Positions 1 through 6,147 of a stretch of 7,352 nt of DNA are shown here, piece by piece. The notes under the pieces were generated by a model. That model did not search any database, had not been told where the DNA came from, and saw nothing but the letters and a program-made list of their open reading frames with translations. This stretch comes from Patescibacteria group bacterium (GTDB lineage Bacteria; Patescibacteriota; Microgenomatia; PFEM01; JAHIFH01): NCBI GenBank assembly GCA_018900995.1, contig JAHIFH010000033.1:1-7352 (forward strand), read 5' to 3'. How positions within the stretch are numbered: the stretch's first letter is position 1; every line of letters begins with the position of its first letter. The position numbers and the translations under genes were made by a program.

Positions 1-512
1 ATGGACATGGAGCCGTTATTTCTGAATTTCCTTTGGGGATGCAGCCAATGCCCGGGAGTTTTCCGGCTCGCAATCGAATTATTTCTGGTTTGGCTTTAGG
101 AACGGTTGTTGTTGAAGCGCCGCAAAAGTCTGGGGCGCTGATTACTGCTCGCCACGCTGGTGAACAAGGACGCGAGGTCTTTGCCATTCCCGGTCCAGTG
201 ACTTCACCTAACGCCGCGGGTCCAGCTCATTTAATTAAAATGGGAGCGAAGTTAGTTTTTAATGTTAATGATATTTTGGAAGAACTGAATATCGAATCTC
301 GAATTAGGAAGCAGGAACCAAAGAAGATTACGCCGGAAAACCCTGAAGAAGAGACGATTCTTTCCTTAATCAGAGACGAAGCCAAGCATATTGATGAAAT
401 TGTCCGCCAGTCAGGCTTTGACCCTGGTAAGGTGGCCAGTATAATGAGTTTAATGGAGATTAAAGGAAAGGTGAGGAATTTGGGGAATATGATATATTCA
501 ATTAACAAATGA
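1..512 (+). CDS. dprA: DNA-processing protein DprA (Smf), C-terminal part, truncated by window edge
   Basis: DprA binds incoming single-stranded DNA and loads RecA during natural transformation, in the cytoplasm. The reading frame is open from the first full codon at position 3, upstream of the first ATG at 33, so the true start lies outside the window. The visible part holds the end of the Rossmann-like core: GHGAVISEFPLG, then PGSFPARNRIISGL, GTVVVEAPQKSGALITA and the REVFAIPGP segment, all standard DprA blocks. After a linker rich in charged residues, the last ~55 residues (EEETILSLI to NMIYSI) match the DprA winged-helix domain. The stop overlaps the topA start as ATGA, so the two are probably co-transcribed and translationally coupled. 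Next-door dprA and topA genes are common in bacteria. Family assignment is secure; whether the host is naturally competent cannot be told from this fragment. Confidence 0.95.
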   Translation, partial: GHGAVISEFPLGMQPMPGSFPARNRIISGLALGTVVVEAPQKSGALITARHAGEQGREVFAIPGPVTSPNAAGPAHLIKMGAKLVFNVNDILEELNIESRIRKQEPKKITPENPEEETILSLIRDEAKHIDEIVRQSGFDPGKVASIMSLMEIKGKVRNLGNMIYSINK

Positions 513-2485
513 ATTTAATAATAGTAGAATCACCAACTAAATGTCGAACCCTGAGCCGCTTTCTTGGCAAGGAATACAAAATCGAAGCAACCATGGGGCA
601 CATCCGGGACTTGCCAAAGAAAAAACTGGGAATTGATGTTGAGAAAGATTTCAGACCTCAGTATCTTCTCCTACCCCAAAAAAAAGAAGCCATTAAAAAA
701 ATCAAAGACGAGTCAAAAAAAGCAAAGAAAATTTTCTTAGCCACGGACCCGGATCGCGAGGGCGAGTCTATTGCCTTTCATGTCGCCTATATTCTCAAGA
801 TAAAAAAAGATGGTGTTTCCCGAATTGTTTTCCATGAGATTACTAAGCCCGCAATTGAAAAAGCCCTTGCCAATCCAAAGAAAATTGATCTTGATTTAGT
901 TGATGCTCAACAAGCCCGGCGAGTTCTTGACCGGTTGGTTGGGTATAAACTCTCCCCTCTTCTTTGGCGTAAAATTCGCCGAGGTTTGTCTGCTGGGCGG
1001 GTCCAATCAGTTACCGTCCGTTTAATTGTTGACCGTGAGCGAGAGATTGAAAAATTTGTTCCTGAGGAATTTTGGGAAATCTGGGCGAAATTAAAAAAGC
1101 ATATTGGTGGTAAGCGAGAAGATTTGCCCAGCTTTCTAGCCAAGCTAGTTAAGAAAAATGGCAAAGTAATAAAAATTGAGGATGAGACTCAAGCGAAACA
1201 AGTGGTGGATGAATTAAAAAAAGCTAATTATGAGATTTATCAAGTTGAAAGAAAAGAAATTAAACAACATCCCGTTCCGCCTTTTAGCACCTCAACTCTG
1301 CAACAAACTGCCGCTCGCCGTTTAAGTTTTTCCAGCAAGCGAACGATGTACGCCGCCCAACGGCTTTATGAGAAAGGATTGATTACTTATCATCGGACTG
1401 ACTCCTTTAATTTAGCCATAGCAGCGGTAGAGAAAATGCGCCAGTATATAAATAGTACTTATGGTAAGCAATATTTGCCTGAAAAGCCGAATTTTTACAA
1501 AACCAAGTCCAAAGTCGCCCAAGAAGCCCATGAAGCTATTAGACCCACTGATGTTCGGTGTCAAGCCAGTGATATTCAAGAAAAATTAGGTCGTGAGGAA
1601 CAGCGCCTTTACGATTTGATTTGGAAAAGAGCCGTTGCTTCCCAGATGACGCCAGCAATTTGGGACAAAACTAAAATTGAAACTCAAGCCACTTCAGCGA
1701 AAAACATTTATCTTCTTTTAACTGAAGGCAAAATAATTAAGTTTGACGGCTGGCTGAAGATATATAGAGTAAAAGAACAGGAGAGTGAAAGAGTAGGAGA
1801 AATGGAACTGCCAGAAGTGAAAAAGGGTGATGATTTGAACTTAATTAAAATTACTCCTAAACAAAAGTTTACCCAAGCGCCGCCAAGATACACTGAAGCC
1901 AGTTTGATTAAGGCTTTGGAAGAAAAAGGGATTGGTCGACCTTCAACCTACGCTCCGATTATTTCTACTATTCAAGGGCGTCAATATGTTGAGAAGATGG
2001 AAAATCAATTTCACCCCACTCCTTTAGGAACCACGGTCAATGACTTTTTGGTGGAGTATTTTGCTGAGATTGTTGATTATGATTTCACCGCTAAAATGGA
2101 GGACAATTTGGATGAGATTGCTAATGGTAAGCGAAAGTGGGTGCCAGTGGTTAAGGATTTTTATCAGCCCTTTGCCAAGCAATTGGAAGGGGTAACAAAG
2201 GTTGCTGAGAGGGTCCAAGTACCGACTGAAGTGACTGAAGAAAAATGCCCTCAATGTAAGCAAGGGAGATTGGTAATTAGAATTGGCAAATTTGGCAAGT
2301 TTTTATCTTGTTCGCGGTTTCCTGAATGTGATTACACCGCCCCTCATGTGGCTAAGCTTAAAGGAGTTAAGTGCCCAGAGTGCGGTGGCGATGTGGTGAT
2401 TAAGAAGACGAGAAAAGGCAAGCAATTTTATGGTTGCTCTAATTATCCTGACTGCAACTGGGCGAGCTGGAGAAAACCGAAATAA
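509..2485 (+). CDS. topA: DNA topoisomerase I (type IA)
   Basis: Relaxes negatively supercoiled DNA by breaking one strand through a 5'-phosphotyrosine link. The 658-residue product starts with the Toprim domain: Glu7 in IIVESPTK and the acidic triad D80-P-D82-R-E84 in ATDPDREGE, which bind Mg2+. SAGRVQS (161-167) is the conserved core motif. The catalytic tyrosine is Tyr294 in LITYHRTDS, followed by Arg296, and AQEAHEAIRPTD (337-348) is also diagnostic. The C-terminus carries two four-cysteine zinc ribbons: C580, C583, C601, C607 and C622, C625, C643, C649. It is shorter than the E. coli enzyme (865 residues), which has a longer C-terminal region; compact versions are common in other bacteria. 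The ATG at 509 overlaps the dprA stop by 4 nt and has no Shine-Dalgarno sequence, so coupling is likely. No key residue is missing. Confidence 0.97.
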   Translation: MNLIIVESPTKCRTLSRFLGKEYKIEATMGHIRDLPKKKLGIDVEKDFRPQYLLLPQKKEAIKKIKDESKKAKKIFLATDPDREGESIAFHVAYILKIKKDGVSRIVFHEITKPAIEKALANPKKIDLDLVDAQQARRVLDRLVGYKLSPLLWRKIRRGLSAGRVQSVTVRLIVDREREIEKFVPEEFWEIWAKLKKHIGGKREDLPSFLAKLVKKNGKVIKIEDETQAKQVVDELKKANYEIYQVERKEIKQHPVPPFSTSTLQQTAARRLSFSSKRTMYAAQRLYEKGLITYHRTDSFNLAIAAVEKMRQYINSTYGKQYLPEKPNFYKTKSKVAQEAHEAIRPTDVRCQASDIQEKLGREEQRLYDLIWKRAVASQMTPAIWDKTKIETQATSAKNIYLLLTEGKIIKFDGWLKIYRVKEQESERVGEMELPEVKKGDDLNLIKITPKQKFTQAPPRYTEASLIKALEEKGIGRPSTYAPIISTIQGRQYVEKMENQFHPTPLGTTVNDFLVEYFAEIVDYDFTAKMEDNLDEIANGKRKWVPVVKDFYQPFAKQLEGVTKVAERVQVPTEVTEEKCPQCKQGRLVIRIGKFGKFLSCSRFPECDYTAPHVAKLKGVKCPECGGDVVIKKTRKGKQFYGCSNYPDCNWASWRKPK

Positions 2486-2499
2486 TACGATTTTGCCCC

Positions 2500-2529
2500 T
2501 TGACGAGAGTTCTCTTTATCTGTTATTTT
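2500..2529 (+). promoter_or_regulatory. Predicted promoter P1 (extended -10) upstream of dCMP deaminase
   Basis: TTGACG at 2500-2505 is a near-consensus -35. After 18 bp comes TATTTT at 2524-2529, directly preceded by TGT, which fits an extended -10 (TGnTATAAT). The 28-nt stretch from TTGACG through TGTTATT is identical to the copy at 3064 at 21 positions, and a third copy lies at 5246. Expected transcription start is about 2536. Recurrence at three gene starts is the main support; activity is inferred. Confidence 0.65.
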
Positions 2530-2535
2530 GAGCGA

Positions 2536-2590
2536 AAGCGAAAAACAAGCTTGTAGAGCCCGAAAGGCGAAACGGCTTATCAAAAGAAGC
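2536..2590 (+). other. Predicted 5' leader of the dCMP deaminase mRNA, CGAAA-rich
   Basis: This is the stretch between the predicted transcription start of P1 and the ATG at 2591. Around and inside it CGAAA occurs four times (2533, 2539, 2561, 2568). Short stems are possible: GC-GAAA-GC at 2532-2539, GCC/GGC around 2558-2568, and AGCC/GGCT closing a 13-nt loop. Each is only 2-4 bp, so a folded regulatory element is not established. There is no strong Shine-Dalgarno before the ATG, only AAGAAG. It matches no riboswitch class that I recognise. Confidence 0.3.
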
Positions 2591-3040
2591 ATGAGCAGGC
2601 GGAAAAAAAGTTCCCGACCTCCATGGGATGAATATTTTCTTCAAATAGCTGATTTAGTGGCAACCCGAGCGACTTGTCCTCGCCTTCATGTTGGCGCCAT
2701 TTTGGTTAAAGATCGAAAAATTATTTCTACTGGTTACTGTGGAGCTCCTAAAGGAATTGCTGATTGTTATGATGTTGGTTGTTTGATGAGGGGAGGTCAT
2801 TGTGTCAGAACTGTTCATGCCGAGATTAATACGGTTGTTCAGGCAGCTTATCATGGAATTTCCACTAATGGGTCGACTTTGTATACTAATTGGTTGCCTT
2901 GTTATAACTGCGCCAAGGTTCTTATAAATGCCGGGGTGGAACGAATTGTTTACCGAAGAATTTATCGACCAGATCCTGAAACTAAAAAACTTTTAAGACA
3001 AGCCAAGGTAAAACTAGTCAAACTGCCCGCCAAGAAGTAA
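2591..3040 (+). CDS. dCMP deaminase (ComEB-like cytidine/deoxycytidylate deaminase)
   Basis: Zinc-dependent hydrolysis of dCMP to dUMP and ammonia, supplying the substrate of the ThyX-like protein encoded nearby. With the ATG at 2591 the product is 149 residues, the usual size. Diagnostic motifs are WDEYFLQIADLVATRATC near the N-terminus, GYCGAPKG (48-55), the zinc and proton-shuttle motif H76-A-E78, and P103-C104-YN-C107. C50, C59, C64 and H70 lie where related enzymes carry a second structural zinc site, but that is inference. The frame stays open upstream to a TTG at 2528 (170 residues). I prefer 2591 because that TTG lies inside the predicted -10 box of P1 and the extra 21 residues are only a basic stretch unlike the family N-terminus. 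Neighbours are topA upstream and, after a 60-bp gap with its own promoter, the deoxyribosyltransferase-like gene. A riboflavin-type or tRNA deaminase is less likely given the dCMP-deaminase GAP and CVRTVHAE motifs. Confidence 0.9.
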   Translation: MSRRKKSSRPPWDEYFLQIADLVATRATCPRLHVGAILVKDRKIISTGYCGAPKGIADCYDVGCLMRGGHCVRTVHAEINTVVQAAYHGISTNGSTLYTNWLPCYNCAKVLINAGVERIVYRRIYRPDPETKKLLRQAKVKLVKLPAKK

Positions 3041-3063
3041 TTATTCTTTCCCAATTTTGCTAC

Positions 3064-3093
3064 TTGACGACTCTTTTAGTTATTTGTTATTAA
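3064..3093 (+). promoter_or_regulatory. Predicted promoter P2 (extended -10), leaderless start at 3101
   Basis: TTGACG at 3064-3069, 18 bp, then TATTAA at 3088-3093 preceded by TGT. The normal distance to +1 puts transcription start at about 3100, and the ATG is at 3101, so the mRNA should be leaderless or nearly so. This fits the lack of any Shine-Dalgarno sequence before 3101. Same architecture as the elements at 2500 and 5246. Confidence 0.65.
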
Positions 3094-3100
3094 AGAATAC

Positions 3101-3619
3101 ATGGGCAGGCAAATTGAAAGCTCTCCAGGTTATATGTCTGGTGCTTTGACAGGTTTATCACCAGAACTTCGAGAACAAACTCTTCGTTTTTATGAGGCAG
3201 TAGCAGAAGTAGCTAGTCGCCATGGGATAGATCTTTATCTTCCCCATCTCCATTCTGATCCAATTAAGGACGCGGACATTCCGCCTCGTCAAGTTGTCAT
3301 TATGGATCGAGAAAGAGTGAAAGATTCAATAACAATGATAGTTGATATTAGGCGGCCACCTTATGGAGTAGGATCTTTAGGGGTGGGAATGGAAATTGGG
3401 TTTTGTCAATTTCATAATACCAATATTATTGTTTTGTGTCGCCGTGATGCCTACGAAAGGTTTAAAAATGATCCATATGAAAGAAAAGTTTTAGAGATAC
3501 CAGAGGTAAAAGCAATGATTTTGTATGAAACTGACGAAGAGGCTTTGAGGCAATTAGATGGTTTATTAGAAGAAAGAGGTGAAGAATTTCGGCATAAAGT
3601 GCCTGTCAAATCTTCTTGA
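3101..3619 (+). CDS. Nucleoside 2-deoxyribosyltransferase / DNPH1 (Rcl)-like N-glycosidase
   Basis: Predicted member of the nucleoside 2-deoxyribosyltransferase superfamily. Relatives either swap bases between deoxynucleosides or, like DNPH1/Rcl, hydrolyse the N-glycosidic bond of deoxynucleoside 5'-monophosphates. In the 172 residues, YMSGALTGL (11-19) matches the substrate-binding N-terminal strand and loop. PPRQVVIMDRERV (61-73) holds an acidic residue, Asp69, where the family has its conserved Asp. GSLGVGMEIG (91-100) carries the likely catalytic Glu98. Typical NDTs are a little shorter, so the length is compatible. The start has no Shine-Dalgarno and sits at the predicted +1 of P2. The stop overlaps the TTG start of the next gene by 4 nt (TTGA), implying coupling with the ThyX-like protein. 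Its place between a dCMP deaminase and ThyX favours a deoxynucleotide substrate, either salvage or clean-up of unwanted dNMPs. The exact reaction cannot be read from the sequence. Confidence 0.75.
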   Translation: MGRQIESSPGYMSGALTGLSPELREQTLRFYEAVAEVASRHGIDLYLPHLHSDPIKDADIPPRQVVIMDRERVKDSITMIVDIRRPPYGVGSLGVGMEIGFCQFHNTNIIVLCRRDAYERFKNDPYERKVLEIPEVKAMILYETDEEALRQLDGLLEERGEEFRHKVPVKSS

Positions 3620-5223
3620 TTTTCATCTGCCCAGAAAGGATATTAGTCGTGGAAAGATCACCACATAGTCCGGAGTTTAAGTTTTTTAATTATTACATCC
3701 CGGAAAAGTTTACTCTAGAAGAAGAGAAAATCCTTGAGCCGTTTTTTTCTAATGTGAATAGGCCAGTTTTTGTGGCCACTGGTTTACCTGAAGAACTGAC
3801 TGGGGCTTTAATTGCTCGGCACAGTCAATCAGAAGAGTCAATGAGACGGATTTTTCTTGATGAGTTTGTTAAGGATCGGAAAATGGCGCTACTTTGGCGC
3901 GAGCTTCAAAATAGCCTCGGCGGGAGAGAGTTTTTAGATTTGGGAAGAGCCAACAGGTTTTTCAAAAAACATTTTGTCGGGTTTGGTCACGACAGCATCG
4001 CCGCTCCAATCCCTTTAGTTATAGGGTTAGAGAGAATCTCTCAATTGGGAGCTAAAGGGATTGAAGACACCCGGATTGGCTTGAGCCCGATTGAGAGATC
4101 AACTCGTTATGGTTTTTTTGGTGAAAAAATTGACGGGAAGTATCTGTATGCTCGAAGCCCGGTAATTATGAGTTCGCCTTATGCCGAGCTTTATGAGAAA
4201 AGTATTGATGGCGCTTTGGATTTATATGCTGAGCTTCAAGAGCCGGTGAGAGAGGCGTATCGAAAGAAATTTCCCCATCTCAAAGAGGATAAAATCAAGC
4301 GGATGACTTTTGATACTACCAGAGTTTTGTTAGTTGCCGGCAACCTGACTAATTTAGGGGCAATGATTAATGGTCAGGCAGTCGAGTACATGATTTTTAA
4401 GCTTAAAGCCAGTGAATTAGTTGAACACCAAGAAATTGGCCAAATGCTTGAGGAGGAAATCGCCAAAGTAACACCTGCTTTGGTTCAAAGAATCAGAGGC
4501 GATTTTGGCCAAAGAGCCATCGAGTATTTAGCTAATCGACAAAAAGAACAGGAGGCTTTAGCCGAAAAATATCTGACAGGAATAGAGCCAAAAAAAATTA
4601 AAAAAGGACCGATTTTGACTGACTGGGACCCACAAGGAGAAAACAAAGTCATTGCCAAAATTCTTTGGCAGGGTCGTAATTTGTCTGACCATCAGGTCTT
4701 AAAGGTAGTGAGCCAACTTTCTCTTGAAGACAAAGTGCGGATTATTGACAGATATCTAGGTCAAAGGCCGGACAGGAGGTCTAAACCAGGTCGGGCTTTG
4801 GAAGAAGCAATTCTTTCTTTTCAAATAATTCTTCGTTTTGCTGAGTGGCGAGATTTGCAGAGAAACCGGATTCTCACTCCTTTTTGGCGGCGGCTTGATT
4901 ATAGCTTAGGGGTGGATGTAGGGAGAGATTTACAGGAGTTTGGTTTTGGCGAGGTAGTGGAGGAAAGGCTTAACCAGTTAGCGGAAGCCCATGCCATTAT
5001 CTCTAAAGATTATCCAGTTGAGGCCCAATATATGGTCGCTTTTGGAACCTTGATGCCCTATTTGATAACTCTTAACTTCCGTGAACTGGTCTATATTGCC
5101 GAATTGAGAACAGAGCTAGGAAATCATCCGGGGTATGCCAAAATTGCTAGGGAGATGGCTGAACAAGGAAAAGACGCCTATCCTTTATTAGGTCGAGCTC
5201 TCAAATTTGTTCACTGGCGATAG
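3616..5223 (+). CDS. thyX: ThyX-like flavin-dependent thymidylate synthase with two tandem ThyX domains
   Basis: ThyX makes dTMP from dUMP using methylene-tetrahydrofolate, NADPH and FAD. Typical ThyX is 200-250 residues; this protein is 535 and looks like two ThyX domains in tandem. Domain 1 (about 45-305) has an early ARHS motif (67-70), GHDS (124-127), ERSTRY (160-165) matching the dUMP-binding end of the ThyX signature, and a C-terminal block with TNLGAMIN and FKLKAS. Its usual RHR is degraded to DTR (151-153), with one extra residue before the serine. Domain 2 (about 340-535) has QRNR (415-418) in the RHR position but RRLDY instead of ExSxRY, and LNFRELVYIAELR (486-498) matching the C-terminal ThyX helix with its dUMP-contacting Arg. 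The motifs were aligned by eye. The TTG start overlaps the previous stop; an in-frame GTG at 3649 has a good Shine-Dalgarno and would give 524 residues. Context (dCMP deaminase before, Tmk after) supports thymidylate synthesis. Confidence 0.8.
   Translation: MIFICPERILVVERSPHSPEFKFFNYYIPEKFTLEEEKILEPFFSNVNRPVFVATGLPEELTGALIARHSQSEESMRRIFLDEFVKDRKMALLWRELQNSLGGREFLDLGRANRFFKKHFVGFGHDSIAAPIPLVIGLERISQLGAKGIEDTRIGLSPIERSTRYGFFGEKIDGKYLYARSPVIMSSPYAELYEKSIDGALDLYAELQEPVREAYRKKFPHLKEDKIKRMTFDTTRVLLVAGNLTNLGAMINGQAVEYMIFKLKASELVEHQEIGQMLEEEIAKVTPALVQRIRGDFGQRAIEYLANRQKEQEALAEKYLTGIEPKKIKKGPILTDWDPQGENKVIAKILWQGRNLSDHQVLKVVSQLSLEDKVRIIDRYLGQRPDRRSKPGRALEEAILSFQIILRFAEWRDLQRNRILTPFWRRLDYSLGVDVGRDLQEFGFGEVVEERLNQLAEAHAIISKDYPVEAQYMVAFGTLMPYLITLNFRELVYIAELRTELGNHPGYAKIAREMAEQGKDAYPLLGRALKFVHWR
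3635..3640 (+). promoter_or_regulatory. Shine-Dalgarno AAAGGA for alternative GTG start at 3649
   Basis: AAAGGA lies 8 nt upstream of an in-frame GTG (3649-3651) in the ThyX-like gene. It is the clearest Shine-Dalgarno near any start in the window. It supports 3649 as the real start, or as a second one, rather than the TTG at 3616, which relies on overlap with the preceding stop. Chance occurrence in an A/G-rich coding stretch is possible. Confidence 0.45.
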
Positions 5224-5245
5224 GTTTTGACATATTTTTTACTAG

Positions 5246-5275
5246 TTGACGGATATCTAGTTTCCATGTTATTTG
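5246..5275 (+). promoter_or_regulatory. Predicted promoter P3 (extended -10) upstream of the deoxynucleoside kinase gene
   Basis: TTGACG at 5246-5251, 18 bp, then TATTTG at 5270-5275 preceded by TGT. Same -35, spacer length and TGTTATT core as the elements at 2500 and 3064, with an otherwise different spacer. Expected +1 is about 5282, leaving a leader of about 59 nt before the ATG at 5341. A perfect TTGACA at 5227-5232 lies just upstream but has no fitting -10 of its own. Confidence 0.6.
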
Positions 5276-5286
5276 TGAAAACAGGG

Positions 5287-5318
5287 TAGGCAATTTCCTT
5301 CTCTAATTTTTCTGCCTA
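5287..5318 (+). repeat. Short inverted repeat TAGGCA / TGCCTA in the leader of the kinase gene
   Basis: TAGGCA (5287-5292) and TGCCTA (5313-5318) form a perfect 6-bp inverted repeat around a 20-nt pyrimidine-rich loop, inside the predicted 5' leader. No T-run follows, so it is not an intrinsic terminator. It could be an RNA hairpin or an operator half-site pair, or chance. The rest of the 117-bp gap shows only the promoter. Confidence 0.3.
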
Positions 5319-5340
5319 AAGAAGAATTTGCTAGTTTGTT

Positions 5341-6138
5341 ATGGTTGTTGAGCTTTCACCAGAACAAAAAGGGGAAAATTTATCTTCGCCAGAAAGAAAG
5401 AAGCGTCATCTTTTGATTGGCATTCATGGGGCAACTGGAGTGGGAAAAACCACTCTCGCTGAGCTTTTGGGCGAGAAGTTTGAGGTAAAAATTTTTGAAG
5501 AAAAATTTCGGGAAAATCCCTTTCTGGAAAAATTTTATGCCGACCCTCCCCGGTGGAGTTTTCATTCACAAACCTTTTTTATTAAGGAGAAAATTGGTCA
5601 GATGGCCCTCCTGCCAGACATTTTGGAAGAAGAACCGGCAATGGTTGATCCCGATGATTGGCAAGACGCCGAAATTTATGCCTTCGTTCAGTTTCAAATG
5701 GGGTGGATGACGGCTGAAGAATATAAAACCTACCTTCTCTTATACGGAGAACTAATTAAAACTAAGGAAATTCCTACCCCAGACTTAGTTATTTCTGTTC
5801 ATGCGCCAGCAGCTGTCATTATTGAGAGAATTAGAACAAGAGGAAGAGAATACGAATTGTGGATGTTGGAAAGCTATCCCGATTATTTTCCTCGCATCGC
5901 CAAGCGAACCGAGGAATGGGCAGAAGAGAATCCCCACGGCGTTCCGATAATTACTGTTGATGCTTATAAAAATAATTATGCTGATGATCCTTTTGGAATT
6001 TTTAAGGTGGTATCCGATGTCCAGAGAGAAGTTTACGCCAAGATGGGTGATGTGGAAGAGGTTGTTCTGCCAGAGGTTTTTAAGCCGCAAGCGCCGCGCT
6101 TTGACCCAAGGGCAGGAAGGTTAAGGAAGTTTTGGTGA
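5341..6138 (+). CDS. Deoxynucleoside kinase-like protein (dNK family, P-loop)
   Basis: Predicted to phosphorylate deoxynucleosides to dNMPs with ATP. Of the 265 residues, GATGVGKTT (30-38) is the Walker A loop. EEKFRENPFLEKFYADPPRW (53-72) matches the dNK block that holds the catalytic Glu and substrate contacts (E..xNPfL..FY.D). FHSQTFFIKEK follows, as in the family. QDAEIYA (108-114) and EEYKTYLLLY (126-135) fit bacterial dAK/dGK-type enzymes, and RIRTRGREYE (163-171) is the lid. The usual D/E-R-S/T motif is replaced by D103-P104-D105, so the conserved Arg is missing. A 20-residue charged N-terminal extension and a basic, proline-containing tail (about 240-265) lie outside the usual fold. 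In-frame TAG at 5332 blocks earlier starts, so ATG 5341 stands, though without a Shine-Dalgarno. It is followed after 9 bp by tmk, so they are likely co-transcribed. The preferred nucleoside is unknown; loss of the Arg leaves catalytic activity in some doubt. Confidence 0.75.
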   Translation: MVVELSPEQKGENLSSPERKKRHLLIGIHGATGVGKTTLAELLGEKFEVKIFEEKFRENPFLEKFYADPPRWSFHSQTFFIKEKIGQMALLPDILEEEPAMVDPDDWQDAEIYAFVQFQMGWMTAEEYKTYLLLYGELIKTKEIPTPDLVISVHAPAAVIIERIRTRGREYELWMLESYPDYFPRIAKRTEEWAEENPHGVPIITVDAYKNNYADDPFGIFKVVSDVQREVYAKMGDVEEVVLPEVFKPQAPRFDPRAGRLRKFW

Positions 6139-6147
6139 AAAAATAAA

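Noticed and set aside
927..949. TTGACC ... TATAAA inside topA as an internal promoter
   Set aside because: The spacer is only 11 bp, too short for a sigma70-type promoter.
2528..2590. TTG at 2528 as start of dCMP deaminase, adding 21 residues
   Set aside because: It lies inside the predicted -10 box, has no Shine-Dalgarno, and the extension is a basic stretch unlike the family. Not fully excluded if transcription comes from topA.
3616..5223. Long ThyX-like gene as an artefactual fusion of two genes by a lost stop
   Set aside because: The domains are joined by a continuous charged linker (about 305-340) without start-like or stop-like remnants, and complementary loss of motifs fits a long-standing fusion.
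5227..5232. Perfect -35 TTGACA after the thyX stop as a separate promoter
   Set aside because: No acceptable -10 at 16-19 bp; the better element starts 19 bp downstream at 5246.
5287..5318. Inverted repeat TAGGCA/TGCCTA as a terminator or riboswitch
   Set aside because: Stem is only 6 bp with a 20-nt loop, no T-run follows, and it resembles no known riboswitch; kept only as a weak repeat.
5495..5710. 71-codon + strand frame within the kinase gene
   Set aside because: Overlaps the conserved dNK block in another frame; its Trp/Phe/Lys-rich composition is a frame shadow.
5785..6090. Reverse-strand open frame of 101 codons opposite the kinase gene
   Set aside because: Ser/Ile/Asn-rich shadow of a well supported gene, with no family motif and no promoter or ribosome site. 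Other reverse-strand frames (227-508, 907-1164, 2024-2263, 2654-2854) are rejected for the same reason.
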